Below are positions 53,529-64,000 of a DNA stretch of 64,000 nucleotides, piece after piece (position 1 is the first letter of the stretch; the number at the start of each line of letters is the position of its first letter). The DNA is from Rhizopus arrhizus. Lineage: Eukaryota > Mucoromycota > Mucoromycetes > Mucorales > Rhizopodaceae. The stretch lies in NCBI GenBank assembly GCA_024220505.1, contig JAKZZE010000006.1, positions 62,001 to 126,000 of the forward strand, written 5' to 3'. The translations under genes and the position numbers were made by a program. The notes under the pieces were generated by a model. That model did not search any database. It worked only from the letters and a program-made list of their open reading frames with translations, and was not told where the DNA came from.

Positions 53529-55154
53529 CAGTGGGTGAAAAAACTCTAAAAACGTTATGATATTATTAGCGTTTTTGGTTGTTCTGTTTTACCAAATTAG
53601 TGTATCATCGTGAAATTTTGCACATATGTAGCACTGATAGCAGCATATCGTATGCTGCCTTTTCAATCTCCGATGATAAATATTGATCCGAAATCAACTG
53701 CTAAAAGAAGACTGGTTTATTTTTAGAGTTTTTTCACTTCCATAAAGGTCGGATACACGGACCGACAGACCGATTTTGCGGACTTTCATTGACATATTAT
53801 GAGTCATAAAGACTCCAAAAGTATAAAAAATGTCACTTTTCTCTTTTTCTTAAAATTTTTCCATTTAATTTTTTAAATTTCCTAAACACTTCAATCATGC
53901 CTAAGTCTCTCTCAGCTGACATTAAAAACGATATAAAGTCCGCTCTACTTGCCGGAAAAGTCTCTATGGATGTTGCAAACCGCTTTGGGGCTACGTATGC
54001 AACAGTTAAGAACTATGCGAACAAGTTTTTCCCTAACCGACAGCGTGGACTTGGTGGTAGACCGATAGTTGTGTCCACTCAGACGAAGAGATTCATCAAA
54101 CTTCAGGTTGTACAAGGCCAACTCAAGACTGCGAGGAAAGTACATGACAAACTCATGGAGCTGGGGTATTCCATAACATACAAAACCGCTATAAACGTAT
54201 TAAAATCGATGAACTTCTTTGCTGCGATTAAGGTCAAAAAGCCTTTGTTAACTGCAAACCACATGAAGAGACGGCTAGCATGGGCCAAAAAGTACTAAAA
54301 CTGGACTACAGATGACTGGCGACGTGTAGTGTTCTCTGATGAAACAAAAGTCAACATTTGGGGCTCTGATGGATGTAACTACTATTGGTCAAGACCAGGG
54401 GACCTTCTTAAGCCTCACCATATCGACGTAACACTTAAGCATGGAGGCGGTAGTTTAATGATGTGGGGGCGCATGACCTATGAGGGACCTGGGTACGCCT
54501 GTCAAATATACGATGGAACTATGAATTCGGATCTTTACCAACATATATTGGACACAACACTTCGGGAAACAATGGAATACTATGATATGGATTGGTCTAC
54601 AGTATATTATCAGCACAATGGTGATCCAAAGCATCGTTCCAAGTCAACCATTCAATGGCTAAATGCTAATAGAGTGAACTATATTGATGACTGACCAGTT
54701 CAAATTTCTGATATTAACCCAATTGAGTATCTTTGGCATCATTTGAAGCTGAAGCTATCGTTATATGACAAGAAAGCCAAAGGTGTTCATGAATCGTGCG
54801 AAAGAGTTGAAAAGGAATGGAACTCCTTTGAGAAAGAAGTTTGCAGAAGGTATATTGACACTATGCCTGCACGTATTAAGGCAGTAATCGATGCCAATGG
54901 TGGATCTACGAAGTATTAAGTCATCTATAACATAATAAAAATAAAAGGAAAAAACTCTAAAAATAAACCTACAGCACTTACATCGATTTTGCGGACTTTT
55001 AAATAATATTCTGAGATTGAAACTGTCATGAGATGTAACAGAAAGTCAAACAAGCATGTCATAAAGTTGTTGCATCATCTAAGTCACTATACATGCTCAG
55101 AGAGGCTAAAAACAGAAAAAATGTCTGACGTTTTTAGAGTTTTTTCACCCACTG
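53529..55154 (+). mobile_element. Tc1/mariner element with outer and inner inverted tips
   Basis: The tips CAGTGGGTGAAAAAACTC and complement are flanked by TA (53527-53528 and 55155-55156). Inner inverted copies of the tip lie at about 53718-53737 and 54947-54966. The 160 bp between tip and inner copy have diverged between the two ends, while tip and inner copy are kept, which suggests that both are functional sites. Confidence 0.9.
53897..54919 (+). pseudogene. Tc1 transposase, two stops and an altered active site
   Basis: A 341-codon frame runs from MPKSLSADIKND to GGSTKY. Stops lie at 54296-54298 (Gln position) and 54692-54694 (Trp position in the DWPxQSPD motif). The second catalytic Asp is Asn (YQHNGD), and the usual NSPDLNPIEH is ISDINPIEY. 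The first Asp in VFSDETK and the Glu are kept. It resembles the 48832-49866 protein most. Confidence 0.9.
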
Positions 55155-55156
55155 TA

Positions 55157-55602
55157 TGATCCACCCAGTGTCTCGCCACCATCAGCTAAAATCCTGGCTT
55201 ACGCCGATGATGCTTTGGTTTTCTTGAAAGATGCGTTAGATTTCCTACGCCTTCAACAGGCTGTGAATATCTACTGTACTGCTTCAAATGCCTTGCTCAA
55301 TTACAACAAGGCCCAAGCTTTCTCCCTCTCGGGGACCCTCATCCACAATGGCAAGCCTTCCTCGCCGAACACAATATCACCTTGTGGCATGATCGCAATA
55401 GCCCCTCTCATTTGACCTACCTAGGTTTTGCCATCTGCTCCAGTACCAGTCAACGCTCCCACTTTGCCAACTTCCTCATTCAAAAGATCCAACATGCCTG
55501 CTTTGTACATTCACAATGACAACTATCGGTGCGGGGAAAAGCAACAGTGCTTAACACACTGATCTATTCCAGGCTTTGGCATATGGTACGATTGTTCCCC
55601 CT
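55157..55602 (+). pseudogene. LINE reverse transcriptase, active-site part
   Basis: It starts DPPSVSPPSAK and contains the catalytic LAYADDALVFLKD, then LLNYNKAQAFSLSG. A frame change occurs at about 55330-55410 (the following LINE-like sequence TYLGFAICSSTSQR is in another frame). It ends at the solo LTR. Confidence 0.82.
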
Positions 55603-56169
55603 TGTTGTATAATGGTTAAGATAATAAAATAAAAGGTGTAAACAAAATAAAGAAACAGTTTGAGTACTTTTTGAGACTGATCTTTATTTCAGTTTAAGTT
55701 AAAGTAAAAATTATTCTAATTGAAGGCAGGTATTTATATCTTATTGAGTGAGTGGCTTGATATCTTCCATTGTAAGCGTTCTTCTAATATTTAGGTACTT
55801 TAACAAGTGTCATCTATAATTATGATTATGAAAACTTTTCATTTGTTCTTTTATATGTCTGTCATAGATTATCTTTTATTCTGGGAATTCCTCACTGATT
55901 TGGATAAGGTTATTTTACGCGTTATTTCAATTATATGAAAGATTAGCAATATTTCTGATATTGGATTGGATCTTGTTATTTTAGTTGATACTTCTTCTTA
56001 TCAAAGAACTCTCATTAATACAAAACATATTCTAAAAGAATATGTTTAATAGGAATTGATTGTATAAACTTATTTAAATAAACTTATATTTTTATTTTAT
56101 TTAATTATGATCTTGTATTAAGACTTATGTTTATCGATGTCAATTACAATCAGTTGCTGTTCTACAACA
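55603..56169 (-). repeat. solo LTR (family B tip) with TSD CCCCT
   Basis: On the minus strand it starts TGTTGTAGAACAGCAACTG and ends TTATACAACA. CCCCT flanks it at 55598-55602 and 56170-56174. It carries a TATAAATAC box (about 55731) and AATAAAG (about 55683). Its body matches the Gyp3 5' LTR near the tip only. Confidence 0.93.
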
Positions 56170-56440
56170 CCCCTCACTAAAGCTCAACTCCAGAAAATCC
56201 GCAGCATTGGCAGTTCCTTCATTAACCAAGGCATCTTCCCCAAACTGAGTCATGACTTAATATGTTTAGATAGATCCAGTGGCGGATTAGGTGTTCTTGA
56301 TCCATCATTGCAACAACAAGCACTCCAATGGCGATGGCTCCGACCACTCCTGCTCTTCTCTGATAAAATCCACCGGAGTTCACCTTGTCTACCTTACCTG
56401 CGGTATGTTCTCAATCGGCTTTATTCTTCCGACACGTATA
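56170..56440 (+). pseudogene. LINE, segment after reverse transcriptase
   Basis: The frame reads LTKAQLQKIRSIGSSFINQG and LICLDRSSGGLGVLDPSLQQ, the region after the RT palm that L1-type elements of fungi and plants share. It ends where a Tc1 left tip (TATAGTGAC) and an LTR begin. Confidence 0.78.
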
Positions 56441-56445
56441 GTGAC

Positions 56446-57025
56446 TGTTGTAGAACAGCGTCTGATCATAACGGACATTGAATAATCACAACTAAAAGAA
56501 GTATATTAAAACTGATAGAAGATAATAATTTAAATCTTTATCAAATAAAATATATTCTTCTTCTTTTTTATATAAAACTATCACTATTAGATTCATCCTA
56601 TAAAGTAAACATGAACAATAAATAAGTCATGACCTTTATTATTCATCATTTCTGTAAATGAATAATAATGGATCAGGTACCTAGTCAACTATGATCTGAC
56701 TGGAGGCATTTCATATAAATATATCTTTCCTCTCAATGAAGACGGGACAATTCTCCCAGATCAGTTAAAGAACAATAAGATCTATAAAAACAACGAATTA
56801 AAAATTTTCATAATCGATTCAGTGATCATTCTTCAATCAAACATGTCAATTATTGGATCTACGCTCATAACTACTCATTTACCCGCCAACTGATAGAAGA
56901 ATATAAATAGTAGACTTTGTAATGATTTCTTTTTAACAATTAAGATTATCTTAAATAAAGTTCAGTCTCAAAAAGTATTCTTTGGTTTTATTTTTATTCC
57001 TTAATTACTTTACCAGAACATAACA
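56446..57025 (+). repeat. LTR (family B tip)
   Basis: It starts TGTTGTAGAACAGCGTCTG and ends ACATAACA, with AATAAAG near 56955. GTGAC on its left is not repeated on its right. The left GTGAC fits the tip of the Tc1 whose remainder follows on the right, so the LTR probably landed in that Tc1's tip and a deletion removed the Tc1's 5' part. Confidence 0.75.
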
Positions 57026-57416
57026 AACTGCACCAAAAGGCATGGACGTGTGACTAAGATTTGGTACGACCTTATGAAGCCGGAAGAGTGTCAAAAAGTT
57101 ATAGAAAGTATGCCACAACGTATACAAAAGTGTATTCAGAACAAAGGACGTTGGACAGACTATTAATAATAAATAAATAAAGAGATTCCGATTTTTTCAA
57201 TATGCTCCCAAAAGTGTCCCAATGCACCGCTCGTTTTGTATATGTTTTATCTCCGCCCATGTTACATCAATTAAGACGTAACTTGTACCACGTACATCTA
57301 CACTATCGTAGCTTTCAAATGAGGTATAACAAGACATATTTTATGCAAACAGCAATAGCACCAATGACAGTGAAAGACAAAATTACAAAACATTGGGACA
57401 CTTTTGGGAGTCACTG
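57026..57416 (+). mobile_element. 3' part of a Tc1 element
   Basis: It contains the last 45 codons of a Tc1 transposase (57029-57166: HGRVTKIWYDLMKPEEC, IESMPQRIQKCI, ending GRWTDY). A TIR follows with inner copy GCTCCCAAAAGTGTCCCAAT (57204) and outer tip GGGACACTTTTGGGAGTCAC ending at 57416 before TA. The inner copy is inverted relative to the tip and 215 bp away. Confidence 0.85.
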
Positions 57417-57418
57417 TA

Positions 57419-58560
57419 TCCAACCTACCATTAGGCCCTCTTGTTCCCAGGCTGTCGACTATCCTCCTGGTCTCCTAAAGCACCTCAGGGTAATATAGCT
57501 AACATTTCACAATTAAGCAATCTTTTTACAGCCGTCGACGCCATTCCACACATTTTCGGTTCTTGCTACCGCAACGCTGACACCTGTCTTCGCTTACCTT
57601 TACTCGAATTTGTCCACCACACTCGACCACAATAACTACTCGGCCAAGATAATTTTCTTCCACCGTCGCACTTCTTCAAACGCAACCCCAGTGCCAAGAA
57701 ACTTATTGGTCATGATCTCTTCATCTTTGAACCCAATACACAGACTACCCGATACAGACTGCCTACACAGACTATTCGCTTTCGAAATACCACCATTACC
57801 GTTCTTACTCTTTTAAAACCAAACAACTTTTATTACAAAATTTTCTAATTGTTCATTTGTTTGCAGCTCCTCGAATCGCGCAATCTACCGACTCTCCTCC
57901 CCTTATTGATTTATCTTCATGTATTACATCTTTGATTAGCACATCTGATGACCCAAAGTTCAAACCAGGTTTCAACGTTTGTCCCCGGCTTCACCTTAGT
58001 ACTATAAATCTTTGATACCTCAGAAACTGCCTCCTGATCTCGTCTTATTACCACCTACTAAATGGAAATTCTTTTGGCGTCTGCAAATCCTTTTCAAAGC
58101 ACGCACCGTCTGGTACCGCTTAATCCACAAGAAACTTCCAACAAAACAGATTTTGAATCGATACATACTACCCTTACACCCGACACCCAACTGCCAAATC
58201 TGTCCTGCTGAATCACCTGCTCTTGAATGCATTGCTCATTTCGCCTATTTGTGTCCTATCAAATCTGCTGTCTGGAACCAAATCATCACCACTTTTTTTC
58301 CTGCGAGACTACTTCGACAACGATATCCTGCCATTCTATATCGGCTCCAGCGACTCAAAATACCATCAACGGCACCTCTACCATCTTCTCCGAATCCAAA
58401 ATTGTCACTGTATCAAGTTTTTGCCTGTACTCTTCAAAGTATTTGGCAGGCCCACTGACGTTTTGTTTTTGAAAATGTACAACTTGTTTCCGCCAACATA
58501 ACCAAAACCACTCTGACCGCTATCCAACGTCTAGATTCTATTCTGAACTATGATCTTTCT
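57419..58560 (+). pseudogene. LINE C-terminal region with zinc-binding domain
   Basis: The best frame is 58012-58458. It shows the zinc-binding reverse transcriptase domain: VWYRLIHKKLPTKQILNR, then CQICPAESPALECIAHF and a final C and W (C-X2-C, H, C). Upstream the frame changes several times, so it is decayed. The 3' untranslated part and A-run end near 58688. Confidence 0.8.
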
Positions 58561-58724
58561 TAGATGTGCCCCTCGCCTATTTGTATTTTACTTGTTCTTG
58601 TATCCTTAATACTCCCAGTCTTTTTACGCACTCATTGCTACGATTTAAGGACTTTAAATAAAACCGGAGATCATTCCCTAAAAAAAAATTATTATATTTA
58701 AGTTCAGATAATTCATATAATACA

Positions 58725-58876
58725 ACTCAGCTTTTGACTTTGAAACTTTTGTTAATAAATAATAATAGTAATAACTTTGCTTGGTTCACGCTTCATAATG
58801 TTTGCTGTTAAACTGACAGACCTGTGCTTTTATTTCGGAAAAATTAGATTACTCTGGTGCAGTTTTTTGATCCACT
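58725..58876. mobile_element. TIR fragment of a Tc1 element (61493-63539 family)
   Basis: It resembles 63383-63539 and ends TGGTGCAGTTTTTTGATC, then CACTG and TA (58877-58878). The inner part of the TIR is missing. It directly follows the LINE's A-rich end, so the LINE may have inserted there. Confidence 0.75.
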
Positions 58877-58878
58877 GT

Positions 58879-59396
58879 ATATTATAAATCGTTGTTCCAA
58901 GCTACTAGTGTTGCATTTATAAATAGGCATCCATGGAATCGTTGTTTACGACGGCACTCGTATTTTGTTCCTGAATGGTTATTGGGTTTGAGTAAACTCT
59001 GTTACTAAATAAGTACAGAAAGACTGAAACCTAATAACGGAGACAACAGGAGCCATTAAGACACCAATCAGATTATTGGTAAGATTATTTCTCAATCATT
59101 CGTTCAGATCGACAAAGTTACTATGCAAGAAAAACAATATTCTATTCTGACATACATAGTCTCTATGCAACTAAATACATTGGATCATAAAAGAGATTAT
59201 GCAAAGACTTAATACTATAAAAGGTTGGTATTATACATGCAAGACATTTATTACTCTTTATGATATAATTCATCGTCAGACCTTTATGGTTTAACTATGC
59301 TAGTGTTGGAGATGTTTGGTTTATAGCATAATTTATTATTTTATTATGTCTACCTATAACAAGCTTTTCCGCAGCAAGATTTCCGGGTGTAGAGAC
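58879..59396. other. unassigned stretch
   Basis: There is no open frame and no known repeat. TATAAATAG at about 58917 and TATAAAAGG at about 59215 suggest that it may be decayed LTR material. Confidence 0.35.
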
Positions 59397-60077
59397 TGTT
59401 GTAGAACAGCAACTGATTGTAGTCGACATTTGTTTAGGAAAGGGGAGTTTTAGGTAAATATAATATAGCAATCAAAGATAAAGAAATACTGTTAGAACTT
59501 GGTATCTCTTTATTAAGTTAAGATAACTATTTCAGATTTTTAAATCAATTCTACATGTAAAAAGTGAGAGTATTTATAGACATGATACGGATAAAGAATT
59601 AGGACAGATTTATAATCAATTTGACAGAATAGATGATTACTATTTCTAATTATTAGTTTAGCCTGTTCCTAGCTTGTATTGTCAATTATGCTATTGGGAT
59701 GGTTTCAGATAACTCTGGACATAGGACTATTTAAGGAGACGGTACGGATGAATATAAAGACCTTTAATTCCGTGATTGGATATCATTGCTAACAATAATA
59801 TCTCAGTCAGAATAAATGTTTTCATGACTGATGATGATCCGGTAAGAAATCGTCATTCCTTATTCAACATGCTCATACTATCACTAAACTATATTACAAC
59901 CATGTCATCTTATTTGACTATGTGAAGTTAATATGAATAAAGCTTAATATAAAAATCTAATCAAAGTATTTTATTGATCTGTGTTGGGAATAATGTTATA
60001 AATGATTCCAAGTTATGTCAACATATTATTCAGGATCATATCTGATTCCTTTTACTAAAATAAAGTGACTATAATCT
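59397..60077 (+). repeat. LTR (family B), cut near its 3' end by a Tc1 element
   Basis: It starts TGTTGTAGAACAGCAACTG. Its body equals 50634-51056 and, reversed, 52860-53526. The Tc1 enters at TA 60078-60079, so the last bases (expected TGTATCCTTAACA) lie beyond the window. Confidence 0.85.
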
Positions 60078-60079
60078 TA

Positions 60080-61260
60080 CAGTGGCCAGCAAAACCGTTC
60101 GCACAAAACGCATTTTTTTCTTTCTGCGCCTTTTACGACATATTACTCTTACTAAATGCTACCTATAATACATATTGCCTAAAAGTACAAACTCTTGGCG
60201 TTCTGATGACGTATGATATGTCGCCCTACGCGCACACTAACCAGTACTACGGACAATTAAAATTCAAAGGTACATTCGAACGGTTTTGCAGCCACGTTTT
60301 AGGAGTTGGTCGATTGCGATAAACGCAGTCACTGCGCTCTCCAATCCTTCCAGAACTTTCGTTGCTTACTAATTCATCACTGCGCATTATTTTTCTACTT
60401 TTTTTCTTTTGTCATTCATACATTCTCATTTCGACATCTCGACATCTACCAAGTAATTACTTAACATGCAACCATTGACACAAGATCGCAAGAACACAAT
60501 TGAGCTCTACCTTTGTCAAGGCTTTTCTTATCACAAAATTGCAAAGATAGTCAAAGTATCGTCATCTACTGTTCATAAGGTTCGCTTAGAATTAGGTTTG
60601 CCTGCTAGAAATGACAAGGGTGGCAGACCAAAAGCGCTCACTAAGCGGGAACAGCAGCATCTCGTTCGCGCTATAACAGCGGATGGACTCGAAAACGCTG
60701 TACAAGCACAGCAGTCGTTGGAGCAGAACCTGGGCAAGTCAGTTTCTGTAGATACTGTACGTAGGGCATTAAAAGATGCTGGTTTGGTCTCATTCGTCAA
60801 GCCAAAGAAACCTTTAATTAATGAAAGAAATAGAATGAGGAGGCTCCAATGGGCTCGTCAGCACATTGACTGGACAGTAAACGATTGGATGAACGTCATA
60901 TGGTCTGACGAAACCAAAATCAACCGTTTTGGATCCGACGGAGAGACTTATGCATGGAAAGTGCCAGGCAAACCGTTAAAAAAGCATCAGGTTCATGAGA
61001 CAGTGAAGCATGGAGGAGGTTGTATAATGGTATGGAGCTGTATTAGCTGGTATGGCCCAGGCTATATTGTGGATGTGGGCAAGTGCATGACAAAGGACGT
61101 CTATTTGGAGGTTTTACAAGATGATTTGATGAAGTCTTTGGCTTGGTATATGGAAGAAAGTGGAAAACCTACCAACCAATTCATCTTTATGCAGGACAAC
61201 GACCCCAAACATACAGCAAAAGTCGTATCAAAATGGCTAAATGAGCAAGAGTTTCATGTA
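60080..61260 (+). mobile_element. Tc1/mariner element, 5' part (continues beyond nested insertions)
   Basis: The left tip CAGTGGCCAGCAAAACCGTT follows TA at 60078-60079. An inverted inner copy (CGAACGGTTTTGCAGCCACG) ends near 60296. The transposase is cut at 61258 by another Tc1, and no right half is found before the window end. Confidence 0.88.
60466..61258 (+). CDS. Tc1 transposase, N-terminal and central part, cut by an insertion
   Basis: The frame starts MQPLTQDRKNTIE and is open for 264 codons. HTH motifs are YHKIAKIVKVSSSTVHKVR and GRPKALTKREQQ. The catalytic Asp in IWSDETK and the second Asp in FMQDND are present. The sequence stops at EQEFHV, where TA marks the entry of the next Tc1; the DWPxxSPDLNPIE part must lie further right. 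The N-terminus differs from all other full copies here, so it is another lineage. Confidence 0.87.
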
Positions 61261-61705
61261 CAGTGAGTTAAAAAACCGTTTCAGTGTTTTTCCTAAATAT
61301 GGTTTTGCTACCATAACTACTGATATACTAAATAAAATGCTACATTTCATACATCATATGAAAGCACTAGTTCTGATGTATAATACAATATAAAAATAGT
61401 ATTGCTTTTTCAATATTTGCTCCCTAAAACTTATAAAATTACTACAGTCGGTGCACTGAAACGGTTTTTTTAACTCCATTAAAAAAAACATACAGTGGGT
61501 CAAAAAACTGCACCAACCTAACCTAATTTTTCGGAAATAAGAGCATAGGTCTGTCAGTTTTATAGCAAACATTATGAAACTTGAACCAAACAAAGTTAAT
61601 ACTATTATGATTTATTGACAAAAATTTCAAAGTCAGAAGCTGAGTATACACTTAAAGCGAGCCCAGAAAAAAGCGGAGGTCGGTTGGTGCAGTTTTTTGA
61701 CTTTC

Positions 61706-62728
61706 TTAAAATCGAGTGGATCCACCCTTTTCTGCTAATACTGCTTGTATTCTGGCGGGCAAATTGTCTATATATTTGATGCATTGTTTCTTAGTAAACG
61801 AATTCCATTCATTTTCGGCTCTTTCCCGCAGTTCATGGATGCTGGTCGCCCTATTATCATACATGCTCAGCTTTAGCTTCAAATGATGCCATACATGTTC
61901 AACAGGATTAAGATCTGGACTTTGTGATGGTCAATCGTCAATGTAAACCATGCCCCTATCTTTCATTCATTGCGTTGTGAACTTTGATCGATGTTTACGA
62001 TCATTGTCGTGCTGAAATACCGATGGTTTCCAATTCAGACCATAGTACTTCATGGTGTCCTTCAGACTTGTAGCAAGAATTTCTTGGTATAGCTCTGAAT
62101 TCATGGTACCATCATAGACCTGACATGCGTATCCAGGTCGTGCGCTGGTTATACAACCCCATAACATGAGACCGCCGCCTCCATGCTTCACAGTAACGTC
62201 GATATGGTGGGGCTGTAAACGATCGCATTTTTTCTTCCAATAATATTTGCAACCATCTGAGCCCCAAATGTTAATTTTGGTCTCACCAGAAAATATCACA
62301 CGTCGCCAATCATGTACTGTCCAGTATTGATGCTTTTTTGCCCATGTCAATCGAGCCTTCTTATGCTTTTCAGCCAATAATGGCTTCTTCTTTTTGATCT
62401 CAGCATAAATTTCAACTGAATGTAAAACATTAATGGCCGATTGATACGACATAGGGTGTCCAAGCTCCTCCAACTTCATTTGAACATCCTTGGCAGTCTT
62501 CCAGTAACCCGTGAGTACTTGTCTCTTGATGTATCGACGCGCTGATTTTGCCACAATGCTCGATTTATCTCCGCTTTTACGTATTCTATTATGCATCCAG
62601 TTATTTGCATACCTATTAACGGTATTTCTATGCACTCAAACTCGTTTCCCAATGACTGTGGGGTCAACGCTATCTTCCAATAGTGGTTTGATACTGTTTT
62701 GAACATCGAATGGAACCGTTTTGGGCAT
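61706..62728 (-). pseudogene. Tc1 transposase with stops and a mutated catalytic Asp
   Basis: One minus-strand frame starts at 62728 (MPKTVPFDVQNS) and ends GGSTRF. TGA stops lie near 62636, 61965 and 61932; the last two replace Trp. The first catalytic Asp is Gly (IFSGETK instead of FSDETK). The second Asp (FQHDND) and Glu (NPVEHVWHH) remain. It is dead, although its TIRs are near identical. Confidence 0.9.
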
Positions 62729-62746
62729 TTTTAATGATGGATAGAC

Positions 62747-63151
62747 TGATGTATCCATCATTCATAACTCGATATGAAAACAGTATTAATAAGCTACATG
62801 TAAAATATATCCAATAGATAGGCTACAGGTTAATTCGGATAATCTTCATTAAGGATAAGATGCTGCGTAATTGCACGGTTAAATTATATTAAATCCAGGA
62901 ACTAAATCACAGTCAATCATATACGAGTATTCTATGGATAAATGCTTATGATGACAAAGATAACAATGGAAGAACACGTAACCATTATCTATTTGTCATC
63001 AGTTATATCATACTCATTAATTATTAATCCATAACATGAAATATTATCCGTGTATGAAAAGTATAAATAGAGTATCATTTTCTTATTAAATAAAGCAATC
63101 TCTTTATCGAGTCTCGTCCTCTCTTGTTCCTTTCTATTCTTGGATAAATCA
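62747..63151 (+). repeat. solo LTR with TSD TAGAC
   Basis: It starts TGATGTATCC and ends GGATAAATCA, an imperfect inverted tip. TAGAC flanks it at 62742-62746 and 63152-63156. TATAAATAGAG lies at about 63062 and AATAAAG at about 63091. It belongs to neither of the other two LTR families in this window. Confidence 0.9.
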
Positions 63152-63724
63152 TAGACACTGGCGATGTATGATACGTTTGGGTAAAGTAGGAAAGAAAAAA
63201 AAAGGAAAATAATTGCAAAAAAGTTTATTTTAAGATCCCCAGTGTGACTACATACTCCACAGACTAATTTATATCTGCCGGAATGGCCTCAGTCCGGGCA
63301 TATAGTGTCAAACCCACTTTTATTTTAAAAGTCAAAAAACTGCACCAACCGACCTCCGCTTTTTTCTGGGCTCGCTTTAAGTGTATACTCAGCTTCTGAC
63401 TTTGAAATTTTTGTCAATAAATCATAATAGTATTAACTTTGTTTGGTTCAAGTTTCATAATGTTTGCTATAAAACTGACAGACCTATGCTCTTATTTCCG
63501 AAAAATTAGGTTAGGTTGGTGCAGTTTTTTGACCCACTGTAAATACCAATTACAATTATGCAGACTTCATTTTTAATTTATGCAATACACATAAAGTTAG
63601 GGGAAGAGCATAATACTTTGCATTTATTAAAAAAACGAGTATATAAACACGTTATTTTATTAATAGACGCGTAACAAATTTCATCCTTTTTCATTTTACA
63701 TTTTCAACCCAATCTTTATTAAAA

Positions 63725-64000
63725 ATGACTCGCTCCATTTCCCAAGATACTCAAAATGATTTGAGAGTGCTCTTAGAGTCTGATTTGTCTTATGAAGAGA
63801 TTGCTAATCGCTTGACTCTCTCTAAAGCCACTGTTCATCGATATTGCAAAAAATGGAATATCCAAAGACCTGATAACACTGGCGGACGACCTCAGATCTT
63901 AACTGAAGCAAGCAAGTTCCTCATGAAGAGAATGGTAATCTTAGGACGATTGAAGTCAGGTGTTGAGGTCTTCGATTATTTTAAGGTCATTTACCCAAGG
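63725..64000 (+). CDS. Tc1 transposase N-terminus, cut by the window end
   Basis: The ATG at 63725 starts MTRSISQDTQNDLRVL, and 92 codons are open to the last base. Two HTH motifs are visible: LSYEEIANRLTLSKATVHRY and, after GGRP, the second domain (QILTEASKFLMKRMV). GGRP links the two DNA-binding domains in Tc1 proteins. The catalytic part is outside the window. Confidence 0.85.
   Translation, partial: MTRSISQDTQNDLRVLLESDLSYEEIANRLTLSKATVHRYCKKWNIQRPDNTGGRPQILTEASKFLMKRMVILGRLKSGVEVFDYFKVIYPR

Larger units (their letters stand above)
51324..58688 (+). mobile_element. non-LTR retrotransposon (LINE, L1-like plan), broken by several insertions
   Basis: Pieces in order are endonuclease (51388-52142), start of RT (52144-52859), RT active-site part (55157-55602), thumb/linker (56170-56440) and zinc-binding C-terminus plus A-rich end (57419-58688). 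Between them lie LTRs, a Tc1 and a Tc1 fragment. About 130-150 residues of central RT are missing, so one event included a deletion. The element ends CCCTAAAAAAAAA at 58677-58688. It is dead. Confidence 0.85.
61493..63539 (-). mobile_element. Tc1/mariner element with 212-bp TIRs, containing a solo LTR
   Basis: The tips CAGTGGGTCAAAAAACTGCA and complement are flanked by TA at 61491-61492 and 63540-63541. TIRs 61493-61704 and 63328-63539 are each 212 bp with an inverted inner copy of the tip (GTTGGTGCAGTTTTTTGAC). Without the solo LTR the element is about 1.64 kb. Confidence 0.93.
61261..64000 (+). mobile_element. Tc1/mariner element, 5' part, split by another Tc1 and cut by the window end
   Basis: Its left TIR is 61261-61479: outer tip CAGTGAGTTAAAAAACCGTT and inverted inner copy ACTGAAACGGTTTTTTTAAC. 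Another Tc1 (61493-63539) follows, and then an upstream region leading to the transposase start at 63725. Without that Tc1, the tip-to-ATG distance is about 415 bp, close to 368-399 bp in related elements. It is inserted in the transposase of the element at 60080. Confidence 0.72.

Noticed and set aside
61261..61480. A 219-bp TA-flanked inverted-repeat unit looking like a MITE
   Set aside because: It is better explained as the left TIR of the Tc1 whose transposase starts at 63725, since its length and tip/inner-copy layout equal those of other Tc1 TIRs here.
5326..62728. A RIP-like C-to-T mutation signature in decayed transposases
   Set aside because: Many stops replace Trp or Gln, but a transition can create a stop only from CAA, CAG, CGA or TGG, so this pattern is expected without RIP. 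A base-wide test would be needed.

Overview
This window looks like a transposon-packed stretch of an AT-rich fungal genome, most likely an early-diverging (Mucoromycota-type) fungus. That is inference, from introns of 47-66 bp with GTAAGT-like donors, Tnp2-type CACTA elements, Ty3/gypsy elements, an L1-type LINE and many Tc1 elements. The only ordinary cellular gene I can support is one tRNA-Gly(GCC) at 8563-8633; nearly everything else belongs to mobile DNA inserted into other mobile DNA.

Layout. 1-8483: a minus-strand Ty3/gypsy element (Gyp1), cut by the window edge and split by two Tc1-class insertions (2343-3972, 5100-6746). 8563-8633: tRNA-Gly. 8691-16462: an apparently intact CACTA transposon with a three-exon Tnp2 transposase and a convergent four-exon second gene. 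17130-25883: a full-length, very young Ty3/gypsy element (Gyp2; LTRs differing at one site that I could see; TSD TTAT) carrying a likely -1 frameshift signal and a 2.2-kb IS1595/Merlin-type DNA transposon in its protease region. 25935-30231: a CACTA-like element without recognisable genes (TSD GAC), holding a dead Tc1. 30236-38925: a second CACTA copy, with an intact transposase and a second gene broken by a Tc1 relic.

38926-64000 is a graveyard of nested elements. It holds an old Tc1 relic broken by two younger Tc1 elements and a solo LTR (40240-44857); a third gypsy element (Gyp3, 44858-50287) with a solo LTR in its reverse transcriptase and an intact Tc1 in its 5' LTR; a LINE (51324-58688) broken by LTRs and Tc1 copies; and at the right edge three Tc1 elements nested in one LTR, two of which must continue beyond the window.

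The most unusual points are these. Most Tc1 elements here share one terminal design: an inner, inverted copy of the outermost tip placed about 209-219 bp inside each end. The CACTA elements carry a second, intron-containing coiled-coil gene of unknown function. Gyp2 has a slippery heptamer followed by a perfect 10-bp hairpin, and its integrase frame runs 83 codons into the LTR. In both Gyp1 and Gyp2 the integrase is a separate reading frame behind an AT-rich spacer of 210-225 bp.
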